64,000 bases of DNA from Nomia melanderi. Taxonomy: Eukaryota > Arthropoda > Insecta > Hymenoptera > Halictidae. Shown in pieces: positions 23,601-35,600 of the stretch (within the stretch, counting starts at the first letter, position 1; every line of letters begins with the position of its first letter). The translations under genes and the position numbers were made by a program. The notes under the pieces are model-generated. The model had not been told where the DNA came from. It saw only the letters and a program-made list of their open reading frames with translations, and searched no databases. Location: positions 6,634,001 through 6,698,000 of the forward strand of contig NC_135008.1 in the NCBI RefSeq assembly GCF_051020985.1, given 5' to 3'.

Positions 23601-26600
23601 CGCGATAACGAGGCCGCATTACCGGTTAATAAAAACAAATCGGTTCGCACGGCCGACCGAATTCTCGGTTCGCCGGACGAGTTGCGCGCGGAAGCAGCGT
23701 CGACTTTTTGACCTTTCCGGTTCGTAGACTCGCCGTTTCCGAATTGTTGAGAGAATGTTTCGGCCAAAAGAAATCAACGAATCATGAAAGCACAATGGTA
23801 GAACATGTAACGCGGTATTTGACATTATCCACGGATGTTACGATTGATGTCGCGTCGGTTGACGAGGATTTTACTCACTTGTGTCCCAATTCGTGCGTGA
23901 TCGTGTGCGCCAGGGTGATTCCATTGTCCTCGTTGACGCTGCAACTGCGGTCCGGTTGGCACATACCGGCTACGTGCGCTACTCCCAGGGTACTGCATGG
24001 AGTGTTAGCCCTCGAGCAGATGTCCTCCCTCGTCACTAAAATCGCGACGTCGTGATGATTCGGATGCGAATCGTCCGTTGGATTCAGCTTCTGTTGCCAC
24101 TTGCAGAAATTGTACAGCGTCCTGTCCGCGTTCACCGTGATGTCCAGCCCTTGCTGAAAGAGACGTCATCGTGGCCATTTTGCGTTTCGTTCAGTTTACC
24201 GTGATCTCTCGCTGTTTCTCGGCTAGCAAATTCTGGGAATCAATTACGTTCACTTTCATCTGTTTTTTTCTTTTCTTTCTTTTTTTCTTAGAAATTATTA
24301 GCGCTTCAAGTTGACGGCTCAAGAAAAATTGAACGTTAATAACGGCTTGATCTACATTTCTTCGGAGAAACTGATAGTCGAAAGTTTGGCAAACTGGCAC
24401 GCGGACCGATATGACTGACGCAGACATTAAGCCTTCCAATCGGGAAGGGATGAAGTTTCGAGGAGTTACTTCTGACGCGGTCGAGTAACTTCATCCATGG
24501 GAAGATGAAATTTCAAATGGATTTTATAAAGCCTGACACTCTTTCCGGCGTAGGATTGTTTTCTCGAGTCGAGTCGTAAGGGCGCGACTACACTGCAATT
24601 TTCTATAAATTTTTCGCGTGCATGTTCGAGAGGGGACGCAGGATTATGCAAATCACGCGAGTCCGCACGTACTTCCGCCTCGTCCTCCTCGACGAGAATT
24701 ATTCTGACGACGACGACGTTGATGAAATTCCCGATGGTGGGGTCTAGGTAGAGCGACGACACCATGTTCATGATGGTCAGCAGATACGTCTCGACGTCGC
24801 CGTCCTGATGAAAAGCCATCATGGTCGTGTCAGCGACAACGAGGGCCTCAACGTGACGCGGTCGGCTGATCGATCTCTTGGAACGCTGCCATCGTTTCGT
24901 TTGATGGTGTTTCCTTCGGCCTCGTCCTTGAACCTGAACGAGACCCGGTTGCGTCTGCCACTCGAGCCGCGTTTCCGTCAATCGTCTCGGTTCTGCGAAA
25001 CGTTATTAGTCCGGTCACACACGGAACCGAATCTTCGGAAGCTACTACAACGCGTCTTTCAAATCAAGAGACTCGAAGCACATCGACGATCACAATAGTT
25101 GTTCAGCTTATTCCAATCTCTCGCGTGTCACAAGCTTGGCATGGCTGGAATACGACGGACATCTGTTATGAGCATCGGTGCACTTCGAGTCTTTTCTTTT
25201 TCGTAAAACAAGCTGTAGAAACATTTATTTTAACGTTTCCTCTTGAAATAGAAATAACTTCCAGAAGAGCAGGATGGGAACAGCGTTTTGGAAGATTAAT
25301 GTAAACGATTCCCTACGGTCTTGGTCAGTTTCAACAATGGATCAAGTGACACGCCGATAGTGTTATGTGTCGCGTGGTGATCGCCGAGAGATAGGTTGGA
25401 GAGATAATTGGCTGACCAGTTAAAATCTCTGGTCGGTGATTATTGATCCGCATCATGAACAGGGCACCTTTTAATAGTGAACAATCACGCGACACCTGAT
25501 CAAGCCGACAAAGTGTCGGGATTTTCTTTTTTAGAAGGGCGAGACTTTCGTTCGAAAGTCTCGAGCGTGAATGTGCTAGAATCATGGCGGGAGAAATGGC
25601 CCTCGATGACAAGCTGACATCGACCCCATTACGGTCGACCAATTGAAATTCCGATCAAGGATAGGAGCGTATCACGTATCGTAACTGAGTTCAATTTTCG
25701 AAAGGAATTTCATCTTCGACGGTATAGATGCAGTTGGTGGTTGGTAGATGATTAATTGGCGCTAGACGAGGCAATCGATCGCTTGTCGGATTTTGGGTAT
25801 CGGATGTGGCGAACGCGATACGCGGTGATCTATGATCCCGCGGAGGTGTCGGCTTACGGAAAAGGTAATTCACCGTTCTCAAAGCGGTAAAGCGAAGTTA
25901 CGTAACGCCAGTTACAATTGGTCGGAAAAGTTCCCGCCAGAAGTGACAGACGCGCCGAATGGGATTTACCCTTCCGCGGACGTGGATTTTCGAAAATATT
26001 AAAATCTCTTTCCATAGAAAGGTAAATTAACGCTAGCTTTACGGACATTTGTTCCGCAGTTTATTCTATATCCTAGAAAAATTGATGTCTGCTCATTTAG
26101 ATTTTAGAAATTACAAGTTTAACAGTAGACCAGATTTACCAATCAATCCTTACGAAATTCAATGCATTGAATAGACACGTTCCGTAAACCCAATATTAAC
26201 ATAAAAGAATTGTTCGCTTGCAACTTCCAATTCTAGATGAGAAAGCCCGATGTCAATATGAAAATGTTCATCCTCAAAAAGTTGATTACCGAAGAATTCG
26301 TTAAAACGGCTCCGCGAATTTGATAGGCGAAACTGGTGGCTACAGGCTGGGATCGTTGAATTTTCGCGAGAGCTCATCAATCTTTCTCGGTAATTCGGAG
26401 TTCGAAATTGCCGGTGGTTCGCCTATGAACGAAGCGTTACGCGCGAGCCTGCTATCTCGAAAAAGACGTATACCTGGTAGACACGTAAGACGCGTAGCCC
26501 GGGGTCCCTTAAGTTATGCAGATTGGTTGATCGTAGGCGTGCAATTAAGATTTCATTCGAGCCTATCCCGATAGATCGGCTGGTTTACCGAAATGGATAT

Positions 26601-29600
26601 TCGTTGTAGTTAATTACGGTGTACCAGCGAATTGGATTACCCCCGCGTTAGCCGAGGCCACGGTTCGTTCGACGAACCGCCGCCACCTATCAACCGAGTC
26701 GATCTTACTTCTATATCGGTCTTCTCGCAACCGTTTAATCCGGTGAAACGCAGGGTCGTCACTCGGTTAATAGGTTCAACTTGGAAATTACGTGGAAGAC
26801 CGGTGAGCGTGGGTCAGTAGTTTCGAAATTCGTGGCTAAATTAGTCGAATTAATCGCGTTCGGTCGGGACACGGTTTGCACGTGTTTATGTTCGCCTCTA
26901 TTATCACTGCATGCGGTTTCCCTGCAGCATTCATTAGCGGAAGGTTCCGTATTAAATTTACAATTAAAATAATGCAAGGAAATCGTGGCGGGAATAAAGA
27001 AACAATTTTCTTTGCTTCGGTTCCTCAACTTCCTATCGTGTATGGGAGGACTTTGGATATTCTACAGACTCCTGCGAGAAGCTAGCACGGTGAGACTGGA
27101 GTCAAGGGAAAAGTTAGTTTCTCGGTATACTCCGTTCCTATGCTCGGTCTTTTTACAACACTTTTAGCTTTATGCCATCCAACTTTCCACGAAAGCATTC
27201 AATATCCCAAGTTTGACGGTTTGAAAACTTCGCCTTTATGGAGAAGGTTATACGCGTCGCCGTCGAGTGGCGCCACTGTACGTTTTTCTGAATTTCGACG
27301 AGTTTTGGCGCCTAATTCCATTAGCGGATGTTCGAACGGCTGCGAGCGTGGAAGGATGGATGCTTTTCTGAGTAAGTTTATCTAACGATATGTTCTTTGC
27401 AACTGCTTTTACCAGACTCGGTTCACAGTTAATCTTTCAGATAATGAATTCTTCGGGAATAGAAAGAGACGAGCTGAACTTTTACTTTAGCTTAAAACTT
27501 ATAATTTTAAGGTTATGCTTAGCGATATCGGTAGCTTGACCCACAGCAATGACACTGTTAACATCATTCTCATTATCATTTGTATTATCAATCTTACCAT
27601 CATTAGATAAAATATATAAAAAAAGCAATTATTAACATCCCCAATAAGGATAATGTCTATCCCGGAGAAAATAGAAATTCCACTAGAAAATAGAATACCG
27701 ATTCACCAAAATGGCGGGGTTCTCGAACGAGTAGTTCAAATATACGATAAAATTATTTAACGGTAGGAGACTGATCAATTCCGTGTCGCGTCTGTGGTTG
27801 TTGTAAGTTTTCTTCGCGGTGATATATTAATGGATCCAATTTCGCGATAATTGGTGGTAGAACGGGTACGGATCATTTGCGGGTTCCGATCGAGGAAGGT
27901 GGCGGCGGTTGCGGCCACCCGGACAACTTCATAAATATTGAATTTTGATTTTTACCTGGTAGGCCTGGTCAAAGATGCTCGCGCCGGTAAAAGGACGAGC
28001 CGAAGACGTCGTTGGAACGCCCACGCTCCGTATCGCGTCGCGTCCAATTACATTATATGCGTAGACGGCATAAATACTTGTAATACGCGTCGCTTCAAGG
28101 AAGAACAAGACGCCGGGAGTCGGATGGAACACGTTGGGAATGGTCCGCGAAGGTGGAGAAGAAAAAGGAGGTGTCTGTCTGTTCTCGCCGTAAGTGCTGT
28201 TCGCCCTCCCTTCGTTCTCGCTATTAATTACGGCTGCCGATGGGATCAAGCTAGCGATGGGAGTAATGTTTCTCGGGCATTAGTAACCATGCCTCAACGA
28301 GAAAATAAATTTCTACCAGCGGCGAGATGGCCGCTTCTTGTACGGAGATTCCTTTGCTCGTAGCAATCTCTTAACACATTCGGCACGGTTGGAAACTAGT
28401 TTCCAAAGTGAACGAATCTCAATCTTTTATTGCAGCTTCCAACTATAGTTGCCAAGGCAATACTGTAATGCCCAAGGCAATTGTGCAGTTCCTAAGGTGA
28501 TTCACAATTGTGAGATTGGACTAACATGAAATTTTCTTAGTCGTGCCGAATTTTCCTACGTCTCTGGAATTGTTGGTTTCTTTGCGGAGTTCCTTTGAAT
28601 TTATTAGAGAAGCATATCGGAAGCGCATATTGGACTAACATGAAGTTTTCTTAGTCGTAGGGCTATGTCTATAGAATAATTGGTGTCTTTATGGAGTTCC
28701 TTTAACACTAGAACTACCAGATGGGTTAGAATGACCCATCCCTGATTTCTTCTTTCACAATTAAGCAAAGGTACAGATGGTTCTCTGAGAAATCGTTTAA
28801 AAACCTGATTGAGTAATACCAACACTGAAATATAAGCTGATTGAAATCTTACACGGTTGTAGGTTTTATAAAGGAATTTGGAAGAATCAGTTTAAGTGAT
28901 TCGTAGTTCTAGTGTTAAATTTGTTGGAGAAGCATATCGGAAGCGCTGTTCGGTTGATCGCTACGAATGCAGGAACAAGCCGTTCTTCCGATGGACGAAT
29001 TGTTTCAGGCGACCCTAATAAAAAGTTCCATTAAAGACTTTCGAGTGAAATCTCAGTCGGGTCGACCGAGCGGAACGTTTCGAAACAGGACGAACGTTTC
29101 GAAGAACGTAAACGAAAGGAGATAAAATATAGCAGTAATATTTGTTAAAGCTGATTTACGGTCGGTAGGTTGTTCACCCGGTAGTCGGTTGACAGAGAAA
29201 TACCGTAGTCAAGCTAATTTGTCGGTATTATGGATTTTCTATAGCTTCAGGCGAAAAAGATTCCGGTCGGTAGACAGTTGCAGCTATTAAACGGTCAGGA
29301 AGTTGAATCCGCGCGAATGATTTAAGATACGCGTTAGATTCGTAAGAGATATGGGTCACTGTGATTACCATCGGACAAAGTGTCCAAGTTTGAAACCTTT
29401 CCTGATACGTTTCACGGTAGGAAGGCTACCAACCCGGGGCGTTTGAGGAATAGCGAGAACGATTCGAATGAGAACCGTCCGCGTTAATGCCGACGACGCG
29501 ATCGAACAGCTCCATGCGTTTGTTTGAACGACAAGCCATAAATTATTTCTTAATCGAGCTAGTCCCGACGAAATCGCGGAAAACCCGTACGCGAAGAACC

Positions 29601-32600
29601 AGTTGCCGGGATTATTAACGAAGATGACAGAGGGTTCACTATAATCCGTGAAACATTGCGATCATTTGCCATTAGAATATCTCACGGTAACATTATCAAG
29701 CCGTACAATTAAAATAGTTAAATTCACTACGCTCATAAATAACTGCATCGATACGAAGATAGGCGGTTGTACGCGTGTTTGCCGGGAACCGGGACCGTAA
29801 CGGCAAAGAAGCGGGGAAAAATGGCACCGTTTAATTAGGGACCACTATATCCACCTTCGCCGTGTATCAAAGCAGCCTTTAATTACACGGCTCCGCAATT
29901 AGCGATGGGAAAAAACGCCGAATGGCAATATTTGTCGTATACCGGAGCAATTTCATAGATAAGAAGATACGGTTCGGCGTCGACACGCCCACGCTTTGCA
30001 GCTCGTGTATCCAATTACCCTGTGGCCTTAGACGCATAAATGCACATAACGAGAGAAATCGGGTGAAGAAGGGACCAACCGAGCGAACGAATTAGACGGG
30101 TGCCAATGTACCGCTCGCTAGGTGACTCGAAAGGTATCTCCGGTCCGTTTATCGTGGAGAACGAGTTCACCAGGCGGCTGCACTCAACCGCATTCTATAT
30201 TGCACGATAATATATCGAACAACTTAACTCGCATTACGCACCTTTACTCGAGGCTACATCTACATCGGTCGATTAACAAATGAAAGTACCCAATACAAAT
30301 CTAAAGTCCCGCGACCCGGAGGAACACACTGGTTACCGTCGATGCAATCCTATACGCGTTCCCGGTGGTACCGCGACTGCTGAGACACCCTGTATTTTAA
30401 GAGCCCCCAGCGAGAACAATAAGAAGAAGAAAGTCGGGCGGACGAACGCAGCTAATAGCTGGCTTTCGTCGTGCCCCCCAGAGGAAACAATTCTCCACTG
30501 AAGGGAGAAAAACTAAGGATCAAGAGGTGTGAAATGAAAAGGGAAATGATATTGAGAGCGGAGAAAGAAGGGTTCGTAACAGAGGAAGCGGAGGTGTGGT
30601 GCCGGGGTATAATAGGAAGGAGAGGAACGGGAAGAATAAGAAGAATGAGAAGAAGAAGAGGAAGAAGCGAAAGGGGGAAGGAGAATGGTGCCGACGGATT
30701 CTCACCGCGAGTGCCACAGTTTCTCTCGAGTTTTCTCTTCTTTTTTCGTCGGCGTCTGGTGCGGCCGGCGGCGCCGATCTCGAGCTGCGGCTGCTCGACG
30801 GACCTGCGGAACACGAGATGCGGCCTACCGGCCAGCGAATGGAGTTTCCGGTGGAGGCCGGCCGAAGCGCGGCCCTCGGCGCCGGCGTCTTCCAGCCTTT
30901 CCTCCAAGCTGACTCGTTCTTCTTCCGGGGACACGGCGACTGGTTCCAACCAGAACTCCCCGTGCTCGCCGCGCAGCATGCCCGCCTGAAACACGAAACC
31001 CGCTATCGTGTTACTCCGACGACTCCCTTTGTTCTACCTTCACTTCGCAACTACCACCGGCCTCATCTTAGAACCGACACGAATTTTCCCTCGCGTTTCT
31101 GCTACATCGGATATACGTCTCACTCGCAACTTATAAATTATCAGCGCGACTTCTATCACGTTTCCTCTCTCCGGGCGCCAAACCGTTTCGATCCTCTACC
31201 TCTCGAAGCCTGGCGAACGAGAAGTAACGAAGATATCACCGAAACTTCTGTTTCATTAGGAAGCGTGTCTTGCACTTTGAAATGTGTTACCTTCGTATCA
31301 AAGTTTATCATTACTGTCGGAACGTTCCACACGAAGATCGAGGAATAACAGGTTAGAAGGTATACAGAGAACTTCTGCAGATAATTTTAGGGTAGATCTA
31401 TTCTCTGCAGTCTCTGCTGATTAATCGAGAAATCGAACGCGTTTCGCGATGAACTCGCGTATCGTTGAATCGTCACTTTGCGATCAGACAATCGGTTGTT
31501 CAGAGCGACCCAGTGGTAGGCCCGGCACGCAACACCTCCGAAATAAGAAACGGTACAATGTAAATCGGTTTCGATCCTCGTACAGATTACCATGCTTATA
31601 GGAACGCCGCGTCATTAATCATTTCCGATCATCGATAGCATTCACCATTCCCTGTCAAGTAGCAATTGATTGGCGGAACACCCATCGTCCGATTTCGATG
31701 CGATCCTCGTTCCGCGTTCACTCTTTCTCTCGTTCTTCCGTTATCTCCTTTTTTCCCCGTCCGCTCCCCTTTTATCGCGTTGATGCCAACGAGCGACAAT
31801 TTGACAAGCGTATTAACCAACGCCATTTATATTTTCGGACACTGAAATCAGTTTTTCACGCCCGTTTTTCAGTGATCTCTATCCCTTCGTGGCAGATACG
31901 AGCAGCAAATTCACAACGACCAGCGAAAGCATCGGGGGAGAAGGTTAAGCTTCTCTCATAGCAAATAATCTAAATACTAGCGCCATTGAACATCTCCATT
32001 CGACATTAATCATCCCGCGTATCGGAATTACTTTCATGCAACTCGGATCATCGCTGACCAACGCGACGGTCACCCCGTTAATCGCCGACAAAATTCGAAC
32101 GGAATAGGTTTCGCGAAGAGAAAGCCTGCCCGAGAAAGCTCCGAGCAATATTTCTCGATGGTCAGCGATCGAGGAAAGTCAGGGACGTCGTTATCTCCCC
32201 GTGAGAGGCGGTGGATAAAGAAATTTCCCGTAGTTGGTAGGCTGCCTCGGACGGATACCAGTTTCAACGGGAATATAATTTATCCAGTCGGCAATACCGA
32301 GAATCCCAGAAACGAATCTCGGATTCCGTGGGAGCTCGATGAAACCGTAAATGCCGTGTAAAAATAGTCGGGGAATAATCGGTTCGAGGTGAGGAGGCGG
32401 AGTGGAGCGAAGTTGAAATAGGAAAGAAGGACGCGGCGGGACGAAGGGCCTGAAATACGCGTCGAGCGAGCGAGACTGCCGGTGCCGGCGGAGCCGTTTC
32501 GACTATTCCCCGACGTCGACCGTGAAAAATCACGGCGCCAGCCTCACAAAGCTGGGCTCGAAGAGGGGTACCGTCGAAGGACCTCAAAGTGAAAAAGGTC

Positions 32601-35600
32601 CGAGCGTGATTCAGCGCCGCATGGGGCCTCACGGCTTCGATCTCCCTTCCCGTTCGCCCTTGCGTCCTCCCCTGCTCCCCGGCCGTTCCTCGCCGTCCCC
32701 GGTCCCCGTCTCGATCTTCCTTTCCCTGTTCCGCGATCGCTTCTTCCTTTTTGCGCCGTTTCTTTTCATCTTACGCGCAGAAACTCCGATCGACTATATA
32801 AGGAGTGATTTGTTGCCGCGATGGCTTCAACCACGCCGCGAACACAGTCGTCGGCTCGGTTAACGATCCACGCGATTTTTCGACGCTCCTCTCGGCCGGC
32901 GATCTTTATTCCCGAAGACGATCTCCTTCGGCCTTTCGATCAAAGGACGGCAACGCGCGTTCCTTCGATCGCGGAACTATTAATCAACTGTTCGTCGCTT
33001 TACCGATTGGTCGCCTCCTCGGGAGACAGTACCATTTATCGATGGAAATCGCCTTGTTCCCGGGTTAACGACAGCTTCCTACATCAAAGCAACAGGGTTC
33101 CTAATAGCCAGGATTTACAGCGGACGTTGCGTGTTGTGTAAGGACGCTGTCGCGTTTAGATGTTCATTAAGCGCTAAATTTATTGTAATCCAGATATTTC
33201 TTTCTTCCCCGTGCCCCTCCACCCTGCAACTGGTCGGATATACATAAATTGCCCGCCACATAAATCCAGTAAACTGTATGCTATTCATAAGAGGAACCGG
33301 TTGACTGCTAAAAGTATTATATTCACTGTAACTTCATCCCTCCGCGATGAACCAATTTCCTTTCGTCCGCTTCGTCGAATTAAGCCGGATTTATTTCGGT
33401 GTGCCATGTTTCTATTCTATCAGGAAAACTCAATGACTCGACCCTTTGTAGACCTTATTTCTCTTACGCGACATTAATTGAGCTCCATTGTTGCGCTCGA
33501 GCCGAAAGATCGAGTTCCTTTTCCCTCGGAAATATGTCTCCGGCTATTGTTTGCATTCGGAAACAATGTACGGTTCGATCGAGGGGTTTATTTCGCGTTC
33601 TCCATCTGTCTTGACCTACATAGTACTTATTAGATCACGAATTTCACGTAGAACTTGTCAGGATAAAGAAATGTCGGATGTTACGAGTCGTTCAAGCGAT
33701 GAAATGACACTCTGTGTGTTTTACTTGACAAAAAAAGGCCGCAAAAAGGAATAAAGCACAGATACACCGCAACAAAATAGTATCGATCATGTAGCTAGAT
33801 CGAAGTGGTATCCTGATCGAAGAGATAGTTCGCTGGCAGAGGGAAGACGATCGGATGTCGCTGTAGATCATTCCGGTCTGGCGTTAAATAACGATCAGGC
33901 CGGAGGTTCGAGCGGAACCCGCGCAAATTAAGTAATTTCGTTCTGTGCGGGGTGTTACTCGAACCGGTGAATGGAAATGGATGAAGACATTATCGATCCT
34001 GCGATCTGCCGGTCGTTCGTTATTCGGTGTCCAGTCCATGCGTGCGTCGCGCCGCTGGTTTCGCCGTCGGTTTCACCGCTGGTTTCGCCGCCGGTGCCTG
34101 AATGCATCCAATCACAAGTAAATATATTTCTATGACGGTCTAGCCGACCGCCGCCGGTCCATTTGGACGTCTTTGTTCGTTTAATTGGCGCCCGCGCGTT
34201 CTGCGGTCCGATCCTACGGGACCGAATAGGCACCGACGGGGTCCCGTCTTGCCGTTCGTTCCTAGGATCCGATTAATTCCGCGCGTCGGCTGATAATTTA
34301 TGGCCAGCTATGTGTTACGCTCTGCACCTTCCTCTCTCTCTCTCTGCTCGTTTCACGGCGAAACCTCTTCGTATCTGTCACACCTTCCTCTAATTGCTCC
34401 GAACACGCGAGAATTGAGACCGGAACCCTGGAGGGTGGGGACCACTATCCTTAGTTGCTCTTTACGCGATTCCAAGAATATCGACGAATCGTAGAAAACT
34501 TGATCGCTGGACTCAACCGACGGGAACGACGAACTTCGAATGGGAAAGGACTCGGCTCCAATAAGAGGATACGGCTCCTCATAATTTATGGACGGGAATT
34601 GTTACCCTATTCTCGTTCGGTGACCGAAATTGGCCCTTGATCAGCGAATTCGTGTCGGCGAATCCCTCGTCCGAGAGCTGTCTAACATTCTTGCCACTTC
34701 CTTTCGTTGGGTATCGAGAAATAAATCTATTTGTTCGTGTCGTGTAACGGCCACAGAGAACCTCGATGAATGACTAATTATGACCCGAGGCGCTATCGTT
34801 TCGATGAACGCGACCGCCAGGAAAATTTCGACTCGTTTCGTCGCAAAATATCCTTTTATCCCTCGATCGCGGACCGTTGATCCGGATTCCCGTTTCCGTG
34901 TAAACCGCTGGTGCAATTAGCGCGCGACCAGCGACCGAAAGAAGCTTGACGACGTACACCCGGGGAAAATCGGGGGGATATGGGGACACCGCACGGTAGG
35001 TGGGATTAGCATAATGCGCGGAACCGGCGATCGGACGTGGAACAGCTCGATTGTGGTTAGTTAATGGCCGGTCGAGTAGTCATTATTCTCGTGCGGCAAT
35101 ACGCTGCGATCGTTAAGGCAAACCTTACCGCGCAACCTAGCGGCCCGATCGCATATATAAATTATTATTGTGCGGCCAACAAGGTGTATCGATGGGCGGT
35201 CGCAATAGTGTCGCACGTCGACGCCCATGTTCAGCTGTTCAACACCGTGCCTTCGCCTTTTCACGGCGCGTATTTACGCGGCCCGCGTAAATCGCCGTTG
35301 CTTTTGTCGCGGCTGACCTCTGCGCGCCACCTGTGATCTCCGATAAAGAGGGAAAGCACGCAGATAACCAGCCGCGATTAACTCTTTCCGTTGTTGCGCG
35401 CGAGATGGAAAAGTTCCATGCGACAAATGGAAAGCAAATGTAACCGTGATTCGACGACGACGGATAAACGAGCTTGACGACGGTAGTGTAGGATTTTATT
35501 GTACGACATTTTTATAGGATGAACAGCCGTTTAGAGACGCGAAGCGTCTATCGTACGGCAGAAAGGAGTTGGGAACGTTCAAAATTTGCTAACGGGATAT

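Larger units (their letters stand above)
24993..30705 (-). other. 5.7-kb ADAMTS intron between exons B and C
   Basis: This intron is GC-richer than the left part of the window and holds many chance open frames on both strands, none with a recognisable domain. It contains an AT-rich patch at about 27.4-27.8 kb, the nested repeats at 28.37-28.95 kb (listed), and a long polypurine run next to the donor of exon B (listed). No other gene is supported. Confidence 0.7.

Noticed and set aside
30596..31348. 250-codon + strand frame and other + frames at 30.5-31.0 kb
   Set aside because: They are antisense shadows of prodomain exon B and of the adjacent polypurine tract; the - strand frame has conserved ADAMTS motifs and correct splice phases.
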